Source: Pseudomonadota bacterium
Lineage (GTDB): Bacteria > Pseudomonadota > Alphaproteobacteria > Rickettsiales > SXRF01
NCBI GenBank assembly: GCA_963205195.1
Contig: CAUJHR010000011.1
Span: forward strand, 1-64,000
Length of the DNA stretch: 64,000 nucleotides
Direction: 5' to 3'
Shown: positions 53,910 to 62,824 of the stretch, in pieces
How the letters are laid out: each line of letters opens with the position of its first letter
Position numbering within the stretch: position 1 is the first letter of the stretch
The notes under the pieces: generated by a model
Seen by the model: only the letters and a program-made list of their open reading frames with translations
The model's database searches: none
Told to the model about the DNA's origin: nothing
Made by a program: the position numbers and the translations under genes

Positions 53910-54446
53910 TTATTTTGAATTAGCTTTAATAATTTTTTTTACACTTTCGCTTTCCCAATCCAGTGGCCCGTCGGCACGGGCAATCTCGTGACCTTTATTA
54001 TTTATAAAAATAGTAGTTGGTAAGCCTTTTATTCCCAGCTCTTTAAAAGAATCCATATTTTCATACAGCATTATATCAAGGCTTTTAATATTGTTATCGC
54101 TGTAAAATTTTTTTACGTTATCAATGTTTTTACCATCCAGCGCCAGGGCGATGACTTTAAAGTTTTTCTTCTCATATTTTTGCTGTGCGGCATCGACAGC
54201 AGGGAGTTCCCTAACGCAGGGCTGACACCATGTCGCCCAAAAATGCAGGGCAGTAAGCTTATATTTGCCAAAATCCACAGATTGTTCCTTGCCCTGCTCG
54301 TCGCTGTAAGTAACAGGCGGCACCGGGTTTTCAGAAGTTATCCTAATATCTGCTGCAAAAATGTAAGAAGGGAAAAGTAACCCCATTAGAACAATTATGA
54401 TTCTTATTCTTGCCAAATGGGAAGAAATGCTTGTAAAATATTGCAT
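53910..54446 (-). CDS. TlpA/ResA-like thioredoxin-fold protein
   Basis: A 178-residue exported thiol-disulfide oxidoreductase. The N-terminal segment IIIVLMGLLFPSYIFAAD is a signal peptide or anchor. The thioredoxin motif is FWATWCQPCVRELPAVDAA, active site CQPC; the cis-Pro region is GIKGLPTTIFINNKGHEI. It probably keeps apocytochrome or other periplasmic thiols reduced. The start may also be ATG at codon 21 (MGLLFP), as neither has a Shine-Dalgarno. Its stop is one base from the HAD gene; its start faces argH across 24 bases. Confidence 0.88.
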   Translation of the reverse strand: MQYFTSISSHLARIRIIIVLMGLLFPSYIFAADIRITSENPVPPVTYSDEQGKEQSVDFGKYKLTALHFWATWCQPCVRELPAVDAAQQKYEKKNFKVIALALDGKNIDNVKKFYSDNNIKSLDIMLYENMDSFKELGIKGLPTTIFINNKGHEIARADGPLDWESESVKKIIKANSK

Positions 54447-54470
54447 AAATTATGTTTACTGTAGGTTGAA

Positions 54471-55901
54471 ATGTCAAAAATACCAAAAAATAAAACAATT
54501 AAAACCAAGTCTATTAAAGCGCAGTCTAACCAGATGTGGGGCGGACAATTCACTAGCTCGCCATCAGAGCTTATGTCTAAGATTAACGTATCTATAAGTT
54601 TTGACAAGAGGCTTTACAAGCAGGATATAGAAGGCTCTATCGCGCATGCTAATATGCTCGCACAGCAAAAAATTATCTCTGCGGCTGATGCTAAAGCAAT
54701 TGTTTCTGGCCTTAAAGACATCCTTGGCGATATAGAAGCGGGCAAGTTTGAATTTAAAGATAGCCTTGAAGATATACATATGAATATCGAGGCGGCTCTT
54801 AAAGAGCGTATAGGTGAACAGGCGGGCAGGCTGCATACGGCACGTTCTCGTAATGACCAGGTGGCAACAGATTTCCGCCTTTACGTCCGCGATGCCTTTG
54901 ATGCCCTTGATGGACTCATTAAAAATCTCCAGATTAATTTGCTGGAAAGGGCAGGGGAACATTTTGCAACTGTAATGCCGGGTTTTACTCATTTGCAGGT
55001 GGCACAGCCTGTAACTTTTGGCCACCATCTGCTCGCATATGTAGAAATGTTTTCTCGTGACCGTATGCGGGTGCAGGGTGCTCGTTCAAGGATTAATGAA
55101 TCGCCATTGGGAGCTGCTGCGCTTGCCGGTACATCATTTCCCATTGACCGTTTTGCAACCGCAAAATCTTTGGGTTTTGATAGACCAATGGCTAACTCGC
55201 TGGATGCAGTTTCTGACCGGGATTTTGCGTTGGATTATTTATCAATATGTGCGATATGTGCGGTGCATTTATCGCGCCTTGCCGAGGAAATGGTAAACTG
55301 GTCGAGCGCGCAATTTGGCTTTATCCGCTTTTCTGATTCTTACTCAACAGGCAGCTCTATAATGCCACAAAAACGCAACCCTGATGCTGCTGAACTGGTG
55401 CGCGGAAAATCCGGGCGTATGTTTGGCAATTTAATAGCACTGCTTACAACTATGAAGTCCCTGCCATTGGCCTACAATAAGGATATGCAGGAAGATAAGG
55501 AAAGCGTATTTGACACAGCAGAGAATATAGGAATTTGCCTTCAGGCAATGGCAGGAATGGTAAGTGATTTAAAAGTGGATAAGGAAAAAATGCTTGCAGC
55601 TGCTGGTACAGGATATTCAACTGCCACAGATCTTGCAGATTACTTGGTGCGCGAGCTTAAAATTCCATTCCGCGATGCCCATCATATCACTGCAAAAATT
55701 GTAAAAATCGCGAGTGATAAAAGAAAAAATCTTGAAGAATTGTCACTTAAGGAAATGCAAGCTTTTGAGCCAATGATAAAGCAGGATGTATATAAAATAC
55801 TGGGAGTTGAAAATTCCGTAAAAAGCCGTGTTAGTTATGGTGGAACTGCACCGGATAATGTAAGAAAAGCAGTCGCGGATGCGAAAAAGAGGATAAAGTA
55901 A
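54471..55901 (+). CDS. argH: Argininosuccinate lyase
   Basis: Last step of arginine synthesis. The 476 residues carry [73 protein letters not shown], the family signature [22 protein letters not shown], and [14 protein letters not shown]. Codons 1-20 are a small Lys-rich extension. AGG lies five bases before the ATG. Its stop shares a base with the next gene's start (TAATG), so argH-lptM-lysA are translationally linked. Confidence 0.97.
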   Translation: MSKIPKNKTIKTKSIKAQSNQMWGGQFTSSPSELMSKINVSISFDKRLYKQDIEGSIAHANMLAQQKIISAADAKAIVSGLKDILGDIEAGKFEFKDSLEDIHMNIEAALKERIGEQAGRLHTARSRNDQVATDFRLYVRDAFDALDGLIKNLQINLLERAGEHFATVMPGFTHLQVAQPVTFGHHLLAYVEMFSRDRMRVQGARSRINESPLGAAALAGTSFPIDRFATAKSLGFDRPMANSLDAVSDRDFALDYLSICAICAVHLSRLAEEMVNWSSAQFGFIRFSDSYSTGSSIMPQKRNPDAAELVRGKSGRMFGNLIALLTTMKSLPLAYNKDMQEDKESVFDTAENIGICLQAMAGMVSDLKVDKEKMLAAAGTGYSTATDLADYLVRELKIPFRDAHHITAKIVKIASDKRKNLEELSLKEMQAFEPMIKQDVYKILGVENSVKSRVSYGGTAPDNVRKAVADAKKRIK

Positions 55902-56149
55902 TGTATAATATTTTAAGAATTATTTTTCTGTTTTCCCTGATTTTTCCAGTATCTGCGTGTGGACTGAAAGGTAAATTGAAAACGCCTGAGCAGATACAAA
56001 AAATCGAAGCCAAGAAAGCTCAAGAAGAGATTAAGAAGCAGGAAAAAAATGAGGAGGAGGATAAGCAGGAAGATCAATCTGCCTATGGCAGTGTGCCATC
56101 TAAAACTCAGAATGCACCTACGCCACCACTGCCTGCAGGAAAAGAATAA
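55901..56149 (+). CDS. lptM: Small outer-membrane lipoprotein LptM (YifL-like)
   Basis: An 82-residue lipoprotein with the lipobox VSAC-GLKG after a hydrophobic signal (LRIIFLFSLIFPVSAC). The CGLKGKLKTP start of the mature part matches the LptM (YifL) family, which helps LptD form its disulfides. The rest is a charged K/E tail and a Pro/Thr end (NAPTPPLPAGKE). Sits between argH and lysA as in many proteobacteria, with TAATG overlaps on both sides. Function is from the family. Confidence 0.8.
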   Translation: MYNILRIIFLFSLIFPVSACGLKGKLKTPEQIQKIEAKKAQEEIKKQEKNEEEDKQEDQSAYGSVPSKTQNAPTPPLPAGKE

Positions 56150-57414
56150 TGGACCATTTTGCTTATAAGAACGGTGAATATTATGCCGAAGATGTTGCAA
56201 TCTCAGACATTGCAAAAAAGATAGGAACAGCTTTTTATTGCTATTCATCGGCTACACTTGAGCATCATTATAAAGTTTTTGCCTCACAATTTGCCGATAT
56301 TGATGCGAAGGTTTGTTTTGCAGTAAAGTCCAATGATAACCTTGCAGTCCTTGCAACATTTGCAAAGCTTGGCGCATGGGCAGATGTGGTTTCCGGCGGT
56401 GAAATACGCAAAGTACGCAAAGCCGGTATTAAATCGGCAAATATTGTTTTTTCTGGTGTTGGCAAAACCCGCGAAGAAATGGAATACGCATTGGACGAGG
56501 GAATTTTCCAGTTCAATGTTGAATCAGAAGCGGAACTCCTTCTTTTAAATGATGTGGCAATTTCCAAGGGAAAAAAAGCACCAATAGCAATTCGGGTGAA
56601 CCCTGATGTAGATCCCAAAACCCATGCAAAGATCTCCACCGGGCAGAAGGAAAGTAAATTTGGCGTTGCCATGAGCCATGCAATCCCAGTTTATAAACTA
56701 GCTGATTCTCTTGCAGGAATTGATGTTCAGGGGGTATCTGTACATATAGGATCCCAGCTTACAACGCTGGAACCATTCGCGCAGGCATTTTTACATTTGC
56801 GTAATTTTGTAAATGAGCTTCGCGCAGAAAATATAAAAATTACGACACTGGATCTAGGCGGTGGTCTTGGAATACCTTATGGAAAGGAGCAGCCCCCGCT
56901 TCCCGAATTTTATGCGGAAATCGCGAAGCGCGAAACCAAAGACTTAGGTGTAACGCTTCTGTTTGAGCCGGGCAGGGTGTTGGTTGGCAATGCTGGGATA
57001 TTGGTTTCCAAAGTATTATATATAAAGCGTGGTGAGAACCGGATATTTGTTATAGCTGATGCCGCAATGAACGACCTTATCCGCCCAACACTTTATGATG
57101 CCTATCATGAAATTATACCCGTAATTCCTCCTGCGGGTGATGTTCCAACTGAAATGGTGGATGTGGTTGGCCCGGTATGTGAAACAGGGGATATATTCGC
57201 GGAGCAGCGGCTTATGAAGTTGCCGCAGGCCGGGGATTTGATAGCATTCCGCTCCGCAGGGGCTTATGGTGCGGTAATGGCAGGAACATATAACGCCCGC
57301 CCGCTTATTGCTGAAGTCATGGTTAAAGGTGATAAATTCTCGGTAATCCGCCCGCGCCAGACTTATGATGAATTGCTTGGGCGTGACAGGCTTCCTGAAT
57401 GGATAGCTAAATAG
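56149..57414 (+). CDS. lysA: Diaminopimelate decarboxylase
   Basis: Decarboxylates meso-diaminopimelate to lysine. The 421 residues show the PLP-lysine motif VCFAVKSNDNLAVLATF, GAWADVVSGGEI, NIVFSGVGKTREEM, RVNPDVDPKTHAKISTGQKESKFGV, GVSVHIGSQLTTLEPF, LDLGGGLGIPYGKEQP, FEPGRVLVGNAG, and PVCETGDIFAEQR with the active-site Cys, then GAYGAVMAGTYNARP. It overlaps the end of hpt by eight bases (convergent). The third gene of argH-lptM-lysA. Confidence 0.97.
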   Translation: MDHFAYKNGEYYAEDVAISDIAKKIGTAFYCYSSATLEHHYKVFASQFADIDAKVCFAVKSNDNLAVLATFAKLGAWADVVSGGEIRKVRKAGIKSANIVFSGVGKTREEMEYALDEGIFQFNVESEAELLLLNDVAISKGKKAPIAIRVNPDVDPKTHAKISTGQKESKFGVAMSHAIPVYKLADSLAGIDVQGVSVHIGSQLTTLEPFAQAFLHLRNFVNELRAENIKITTLDLGGGLGIPYGKEQPPLPEFYAEIAKRETKDLGVTLLFEPGRVLVGNAGILVSKVLYIKRGENRIFVIADAAMNDLIRPTLYDAYHEIIPVIPPAGDVPTEMVDVVGPVCETGDIFAEQRLMKLPQAGDLIAFRSAGAYGAVMAGTYNARPLIAEVMVKGDKFSVIRPRQTYDELLGRDRLPEWIAK

Positions 57415-57940
57415 CAATTACTCCAATAAATGGCAGTTCACGATAGTAATTAGCATAATCAAGGCCGTATCCCACTACGAATTTATCAGGAATTTTAAAC
57501 CCTATAAAATCAGCGTCTATCGCCACTTTGCGCTTTCCAGGTTTTTCCAGCATTACAGCTATTTTTATGCTGGCGGCACCTCGCTCTTGGATAATGTTGC
57601 GGGCAAAAGTCAATGTGTTGCCGGACTCTAAAATATCATCGACTATCAGTACATCACGCCCACGTACATTTTCTATTATATCACGTGTGATTTCGATCTT
57701 TCCACTTGAAGTGGTATTGTTGCCATAGCTGGCCAAAGTCATAAAATCCAGCTGCGGTTGCATACCACAAAAATGCAGTGCGCGTATTAGATCTGCAGTG
57801 AATATAAAACTGCCACGCAGCAGGGATACTATCATAATGTCACGCGTCATAGAGCCAGCAATTTCATGCGCCAAACTCTCAACACGCTGCGTGATTTGCT
57901 GTGCAGTAACCAGAATTTCTATATCAGATGGAAGTTTCAT
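57407..57940 (-). CDS. hpt: Hypoxanthine phosphoribosyltransferase
   Basis: Purine salvage enzyme that makes IMP/GMP from hypoxanthine/guanine and PRPP. The 177 residues contain the PRPP loop DVLIVDDILESGNTL, VSLLRGSFIFTADLIRAL and the flexible-loop LASYGNNTTSSGKIEI, ending DKFVVGYGLDYANYYRELPFIGVI. Its start and the upstream zinc-ribbon gene's stop share one base (TAATG), so the two genes are translationally coupled. Confidence 0.94.
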   Translation of the reverse strand: MKLPSDIEILVTAQQITQRVESLAHEIAGSMTRDIMIVSLLRGSFIFTADLIRALHFCGMQPQLDFMTLASYGNNTTSSGKIEITRDIIENVRGRDVLIVDDILESGNTLTFARNIIQERGAASIKIAVMLEKPGKRKVAIDADFIGFKIPDKFVVGYGLDYANYYRELPFIGVIAI

Positions 57941-58605
57941 TATGGTTTGCGCCGTAATGCAAGCTCTATCGGCGTTCCCATGTCTATTACAAAGCGTTTT
58001 GCAAGTGTGAATTTTACATTCAGGTCACCGGTGGTAAAAGGCATTGTTGCACCGGCTTTAAGAATTTCACCGTTTGTTTTGAATTCCCATGATTGCAGAG
58101 GATTATTCATGCTGTCTAACAATATTACGCGAATATTAGGAACCTTGCTTTCTGTAGTAGCGGTATTAAAAATATTGCCGCTTATCTCTACAGTGTTTGT
58201 TGTATCGCTGGAGCGTTTTTGGATCTGTATATCGGAAAATACCATACCTTTACTTGGAATTATTCCAAACATACGCGGTTTAACTATAAATAATGAAAGG
58301 GCTATTATTAATATAGCGCATATGGCAACCATGGCTTTAAGCCCTGCCGGGGTTCTTGCCCTTTTTACAGGAAGGTTGGAACCTTCAGGAAGCGGCTTTG
58401 CCGTAGCATTTATGCTGCCAATTATAGTATCTAAATCAGGAATAGGGGGGGAGGCTATTTCAGGAGACTCAACGATTTCTATTTCTGCGTGCTGCTGAAA
58501 CCATTCATGTTGGCAGCGGGCGCAACGCACTGTCCTGCCTTCAGCCCTAATAGCATTATCAGGTACAAGATAACGTGCATTGCAGTTTTTACATTGTAAA
58601 ATCAT
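57940..58605 (-). CDS. MJ0042-type zinc-ribbon membrane protein (DUF3426-like)
   Basis: A 221-residue protein of alphaproteobacteria. The N-terminal zinc ribbon is ILQCKNCNARYLVPDNAIRAEGRTVRCARCQHEWFQQ (four Cys). Then comes an acidic linker, one membrane helix (AMVAICAILIIALSLFIV, residues ~90-108), and a periplasmic beta domain similar to DUF3426 (SSDTTNTVEISGNIFNTATTESKVPNIRVILLDSMNNPLQSWEF). Function is not known. Its position is back to back with ftsE, and it is co-transcribed with hpt. Confidence 0.85.
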   Translation of the reverse strand: MILQCKNCNARYLVPDNAIRAEGRTVRCARCQHEWFQQHAEIEIVESPEIASPPIPDLDTIIGSINATAKPLPEGSNLPVKRARTPAGLKAMVAICAILIIALSLFIVKPRMFGIIPSKGMVFSDIQIQKRSSDTTNTVEISGNIFNTATTESKVPNIRVILLDSMNNPLQSWEFKTNGEILKAGATMPFTTGDLNVKFTLAKRFVIDMGTPIELALRRKP

Positions 58606-58689
58606 ATGACTCGTATAATCTTTATTTTGAACATATCAATATCGCAGATTTTTGCCACAGATATTTACATTATAAAAAGTGATAAATGA

Positions 58690-59391
58690 ATGATTACATT
58701 AGAACATATTGCAATGGAATATACACCGGGGCAACCGATATTGAAAGATGTATCGCTAACCCTTGAGCGTGGCTCATTCCATTTTCTTACTGGTGCAAGC
58801 GGTGCTGGTAAAAGCACACTGCTTTCGCTGCTATCATTGCAGGGCAGGGCAACAACGGGTAAATTCCACATGTTTGGAGAAAATGTAACTAACATGACCC
58901 GCGAACAATTGCCAAAACTTAGGCGCAGGATAGGAATTGTATTGCAAGATTACCGGCTGCTTGACCATTTAACTGTTCTTGAAAATGTTTCTCTTCCATT
59001 AAAAGTTGCGGGGGAGGCAGATGCTGAAATTACACCAAAAGCGTTAGAGCTATTAGAGTGGATAGGTCTTTCCGAGCACCAGAATGCAAAGCCGCCAACT
59101 TTATCGGGTGGGCAGAAGCAGCGTGCAGCGATTGCACGCGCTGTTATTACCAAGCCTGATATTTTACTTGCCGATGAGCCAACCGGTAATTTAGATACTG
59201 AGCTTGCACAGCGTTTTATGTATCTGTTTGAGGCCTTGAACCAGACTGGAACAACTGTATTAATAGCCAGCCATGATGAAAACCTTATTTCCCTTTTTGA
59301 TTACCCGACTTTACGGCTTAAGAATGGCGCATTAGTTAAAAAATCGTCAACTATCGAGGATTTAAGCAGTTTTAACGAAATAATCTCATAA
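58690..59391 (+). CDS. ftsE: Cell-division ABC ATPase FtsE
   Basis: Cytoplasmic ATPase that, with FtsX, activates peptidoglycan hydrolysis at the septum. The 233 residues have Walker A LTGASGAGKSTLLSLLSL, Q-loop VLQDYRLLDHLTVLENV, signature TLSGGQKQRAAIARA, Walker B ILLADEPTGNLD and switch His SHDE. The N-terminus ITLEHIAMEYTPGQPILKDVSL is typical of FtsE. No ftsX follows; the next gene is a PAS protein, so FtsX must be elsewhere, or FtsE acts with another partner. Confidence 0.93.
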   Translation: MITLEHIAMEYTPGQPILKDVSLTLERGSFHFLTGASGAGKSTLLSLLSLQGRATTGKFHMFGENVTNMTREQLPKLRRRIGIVLQDYRLLDHLTVLENVSLPLKVAGEADAEITPKALELLEWIGLSEHQNAKPPTLSGGQKQRAAIARAVITKPDILLADEPTGNLDTELAQRFMYLFEALNQTGTTVLIASHDENLISLFDYPTLRLKNGALVKKSSTIEDLSSFNEIIS

Positions 59392-59470
59392 AAACTGCTA
59401 TATCAATGCGTCTTATTATGGTATAATCTTATATTAAGTATCCATTATAAATCACATAGTTAGGATTCCC

Positions 59471-59917
59471 ATGACATCAGCAATGGAACGCCGCATAACG
59501 CTTCGCTTAATGGCTTATTGGGAAAAGGCACGAAAAAATAAACCCATGCCTTCCGAAGCGGATATTGATCCTGATGACCTGCAGGATTTGTGGGATTATT
59601 GCTTTCTAATACATGTTAAGGATCTATCAAAGCCTGATTATAATTATACATATCTTGGAAGCGCTATTCAGCGTGCATACCAAGGAGAGCTTATTGATGC
59701 TGAAAATACAGGTATAGCCTCATTAAATGCGGATAAGCTGGCAGCCAGCTATTCAAAAATAATTGAAACGCGAACCCCGCTCCTAGAAGAAGGTGAATTC
59801 GTAAATATGCATAATGATGTTGTAAAATACCGTCAATGTCTGCTGCCGCTTGGTGAAGGCGAAGTTGTGGATGCTATATTTGGGGGGATGCGCTTTAAGG
59901 TTTTTACCAATAGGTAG
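59471..59917 (+). CDS. PAS-domain protein (PAS_5 family)
   Basis: A 148-residue protein of the alphaproteobacterial PAS_5 family (PF07310 type). Visible pattern: LMAYWEKARKNKPMPSEADIDPDDLQDLWDYCFLIHV, NYTYLGSAIQRAYQGELIDAEN, TRTPLLEEGEFVNMHNDVVKYRQCLLPLGEGE, then DAIFGGMRF. It probably binds a small ligand or controls a partner; there is no output domain. It lies 79 bases after ftsE and 179 bases before rplM. The start ATG has AGGATT nearby. Confidence 0.85.
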   Translation: MTSAMERRITLRLMAYWEKARKNKPMPSEADIDPDDLQDLWDYCFLIHVKDLSKPDYNYTYLGSAIQRAYQGELIDAENTGIASLNADKLAASYSKIIETRTPLLEEGEFVNMHNDVVKYRQCLLPLGEGEVVDAIFGGMRFKVFTNR

Positions 59918-60096
59918 TGGCAAGGCCCGGTTTTACATTAATTGTTATAATAGGGTAAATAGGTGCAATTTAGTTATTGACTTGCCTGTAACCTTACAAT
60001 AAATTCCAGCTCCTTTTTAATCTATACGAGGTTCCGTAAGAGGGCTTCGCTATTGTTAAATATATAGAAATTTTTATAATTAAGGCATTGTTTTTT

Positions 60097-60558
60097 ATGA
60101 ATACTTACTCGGCAAAGCCGTCAGAAGTAACAAAGAAGTGGCTCATCATAGACGCAGAGGGTGTAGTTCTTGGCCGCCTGGCTTCGAATATTGCAAAAAT
60201 ACTGCGTGGTAAGCACAAAACCATTTTTACCCCACATATTGATACTGGCGATCATGTGGTGGTGATAAATGCAGAAAAAGTAAAGCTCACTGGTAAAAAG
60301 CGCACAAATAAGCTGTATCACAGGCATACAGGTCATCCTGGTGGTATAAAAACTGTAACCCCTGAATTTATTTTAGGAAGCCAGTTTCCTGAGCGTGTTA
60401 TTGAGAAAGCAGTTGAGCGTATGATGCCGAAGGAAAGCCCATTGGCACGTGACCAACTTGGCAAACTCCGTGTTTATGGAGGAAAAGATCATCCACATGA
60501 AGCACAAAAACCAGAAATATATGATTTTGCTTCCAAAAATCCAAAGAATAAGAGGTAG
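60097..60558 (+). CDS. rplM: Ribosomal protein L13 (uL13)
   Basis: Large-subunit ribosomal protein of 153 residues: [98 protein letters not shown], with the terminal [11 protein letters not shown]. The start is ATG 60097; a TTG three codons earlier lies too close to the AAGG. The 5' leader (59918-60096) holds TATAAT (59946-59951) and a TTGACT (59977-59982), each without a good partner. It is the first gene of the rplM-rpsI pair. Confidence 0.97.
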   Translation: MNTYSAKPSEVTKKWLIIDAEGVVLGRLASNIAKILRGKHKTIFTPHIDTGDHVVVINAEKVKLTGKKRTNKLYHRHTGHPGGIKTVTPEFILGSQFPERVIEKAVERMMPKESPLARDQLGKLRVYGGKDHPHEAQKPEIYDFASKNPKNKR

Positions 60559-60560
60559 AC

Positions 60561-61058
60561 GTGGCTAAAGCAGCAGTAAAGGCATCACCAGCTCCTAGAA
60601 CAGGCGCAAAAGTACCAGCAAAAGCAACACCAAAGGCTTCAAAAAAAGAATCTTTCGGTTCGAATGATAAAGAACTTATCTGCTACGGTACTGGCCGCCG
60701 TAAAGATGCAATTGCGCGTGTTTTCCTAAAACGCGGCACTGGCAAAATAACAGTAAATGGCCGTGACCTTGATGTGTATTTTGCACGCCCGGTGCTTCGT
60801 ATGATAATCAACCAGCCATTTGGGGCGATTGACCGTATAGGTAATTTCGACGTTAATTGTACGGTTACCGGTGGTGGTCTTTCCGGGCAGGCTGGGGCAG
60901 TTCGCCACGGAATCAGCCGCGCGCTTGATGAATATGATTCAATCTTCCATAAAGCACTTCGCACCGGTGGTTTCCTCACCCGCGATAGCCGCGTTGTTGA
61001 ACGTAAGAAATACGGCCATAAGAAAGCCCGCCGTAGTTTCCAGTTCTCCAAACGCTAA
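60561..61058 (+). CDS. rpsI: Ribosomal protein S9 (uS9)
   Basis: Small-subunit ribosomal protein. The 165 residues contain [33 protein letters not shown], the mid part [38 protein letters not shown], and a terminal RRSFQFSKR that reaches into the decoding site. Residues 1-30 are an Ala/Lys/Pro-rich extension, common in alphaproteobacteria. Starts with GTG, with AGAGG five bases upstream inside the rplM stop region. Ends in a strong terminator. Confidence 0.97.
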   Translation: MAKAAVKASPAPRTGAKVPAKATPKASKKESFGSNDKELICYGTGRRKDAIARVFLKRGTGKITVNGRDLDVYFARPVLRMIINQPFGAIDRIGNFDVNCTVTGGGLSGQAGAVRHGISRALDEYDSIFHKALRTGGFLTRDSRVVERKKYGHKKARRSFQFSKR

Positions 61059-61083
61059 TTGGTATAAAACATATATTTGTTTC

Positions 61084-61112
61084 AAAAAAAGCACCTATAT
61101 GGTGCTTTTTTT
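61084..61112 (+). terminator. Intrinsic terminator after rpsI
   Basis: A(7)GCACC (61084-61095) pairs perfectly with GGTGC-T(7) (61101-61112) around loop TATAT. The T-run ends the transcript; it may act in both directions. Confidence 0.88.
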
Positions 61113-61148
61113 GTATCTGGAAACTGCTTTATTTGTTAGGCTTACAGC

Positions 61149-62195
61149 ATGGAAAGTAAAAAAATATCTATAGCGATACTTGGTGCAAGCGGATATACGG
61201 GAGCTGAGCTTATAAGGCTTTTGCTTGCCCATCCTAATGCCAATATTTCTGTCTTAACCGGTGATTCAAAAGCTGGAAAACATATAGGCGAAGTCTATCC
61301 GCATTTGCGTTTTAAGAACCTCCCTAAGCTTGTTTCAATAGAGCAGGTGGAATTTTCTGGAATAGACCTGGTTTTTTGTTGCCTGCCACATGGAACTACC
61401 CAACCTATAATAGCAGCTTTGCCTAGGCATTTACGTATAATCGACCTGTCGGCAGATTTTAGGCTTCATGATGTGAAAAGCTATGCCAAGTGGTACGGGC
61501 ATGAGCATCAGGCAGTAGAATTGCAAAAAAATGCAGTTTACGGACTTACCGAGCAGGCGCGGGATAAAATAAAAACCGCCAGGCTGGTTGCAAACCCTGG
61601 GTGTTACCCTACAGGTTCAAGCCTTGCACTTATGCCGCTTCTGGCTTCTGGATTAATAAATTCTGAAAATATTATAATTGATTCTAAATCCGGGGTAACT
61701 GGTGCAGGGCGTAGCGCAAAGCAGGATAACTTATTTACAGAAATAAATGATGGAATGAAAGCTTACGGAATATCATCACACCGCCATGCACCAGAAATTG
61801 AACAGAACCTGAGTTCATCTTGCAATAAAGAAATTACTGTGACATTTACCCCGCATTTGATACCGATGAATCGGGGAATATTGTCAACTATTTATGTACA
61901 TCTATCTGCCGGTAAATCAGCGGCAGACCTGCGTGCAAAACTTATCGAAGTTTATGATAAGGAGCGATTTGTGCATATTATGCCTGAAGGTATAGCACCT
62001 TCAACGCATGAAGTGCGCGGAACGAATGATTGCCATATAAGTGTGTTTTCTGATAGAATAGCTGGTAAGGCGATATTGGTGGCGGCTATAGATAACCTGG
62101 TAAAAGGCGCTTCTGGGCAGGCCATACAGAATATGAATGTGATGTTTGGATTCCCTGAAAATACTGGCCTTGAATTAACTGCGGTATTCCCATGA
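61149..62195 (+). CDS. argC: N-acetyl-gamma-glutamyl-phosphate reductase
   Basis: Third step of arginine synthesis, NADPH-dependent. The 348 residues match the family: IAILGASGYTGAELIRLLLAHP, VFCCLPHGTTQPII, DLSADFRLHD, VYGLTEQARDKIKTARLVANPGCYPTGSSLAL (catalytic Cys), IDSKSGVTGAGRSAKQDN, SSHRHAPEIEQNL and HLIPMNRGILSTIYV. Starts 36 bases after the rpsI terminator, so it probably has its own promoter, not identified. The gene end overlaps the next start in ATGA form. Confidence 0.97.
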   Translation: MESKKISIAILGASGYTGAELIRLLLAHPNANISVLTGDSKAGKHIGEVYPHLRFKNLPKLVSIEQVEFSGIDLVFCCLPHGTTQPIIAALPRHLRIIDLSADFRLHDVKSYAKWYGHEHQAVELQKNAVYGLTEQARDKIKTARLVANPGCYPTGSSLALMPLLASGLINSENIIIDSKSGVTGAGRSAKQDNLFTEINDGMKAYGISSHRHAPEIEQNLSSSCNKEITVTFTPHLIPMNRGILSTIYVHLSAGKSAADLRAKLIEVYDKERFVHIMPEGIAPSTHEVRGTNDCHISVFSDRIAGKAILVAAIDNLVKGASGQAIQNMNVMFGFPENTGLELTAVFP

Positions 62196-62749
62196 ACGAT
62201 AAATTATCACCTCTTATAATACCTTACCGTGGTGAGTATGCTCCCCATGGAATTTCCCCTCGTATTTCTGAAAAAGCGTTTATTGCCCCCGGAGCATCTA
62301 TTATTGGAGATGTTGAGATAGGTGAGGATAGTGGGATATGGTTTGGTTGTGTAGTGCGCGGTGACGTGAATTATATACGTATTGGCATCCGTACCAATAT
62401 TCAGGATGGGACAGTTATCCATGTGACCCGGAAAACAGGTCCTACGGTAATAGGCTCAAATATAACAATTGGGCATTCTGCGCTGCTGCATGCCTGCACC
62501 CTTGAAGATGGATGTTTTATAGGAATGCGGGCAACATTAATGGATGGGGTTATTGTAGAATCAGGGGCGCAGGTTGCTGCGGGAGCGCTTGTTACCCCCA
62601 ATAAGCGAATACCTAAAGGTCAGTTATGGGCAGGGAGCCCGGCTAAATATTTTAGAGATTTAACTGAGGAAGAACAAAGGTTTATTCCGGTTTCTGCAGA
62701 AAATTATGTTAAGCATGCCCGTGAATATCTGGCTATGGGGTTATCGTAA
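62192..62749 (+). CDS. Gamma-carbonic-anhydrase-like protein
   Basis: A 185-residue left-handed beta-helix protein. Hexapeptide repeats run from PRISEKAFIAPGASIIGDVEIGEDSGIWFGCVVRGDVNYIRIGIRTNIQDG; three metal-ligand histidines fit (TVIHVTRK, then IGHSALLHAC). The tail VPxNKRIPKGQLWAGSPAKYFRDLTEEE (beginning around residue 140) is typical. Whether it has carbonic anhydrase activity or binds coenzyme A is not settled for most members. ATGA overlap with argC suggests linked expression. Confidence 0.92.
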   Translation: MNDKLSPLIIPYRGEYAPHGISPRISEKAFIAPGASIIGDVEIGEDSGIWFGCVVRGDVNYIRIGIRTNIQDGTVIHVTRKTGPTVIGSNITIGHSALLHACTLEDGCFIGMRATLMDGVIVESGAQVAAGALVTPNKRIPKGQLWAGSPAKYFRDLTEEEQRFIPVSAENYVKHAREYLAMGLS

Positions 62750-62824
62750 TTAAGTTTTCATATAATTGTCACATTTCTTTGGGCTTTTTCATGTAGAATA
62801 AACAATGAAAAAGGAGTGATTTAA

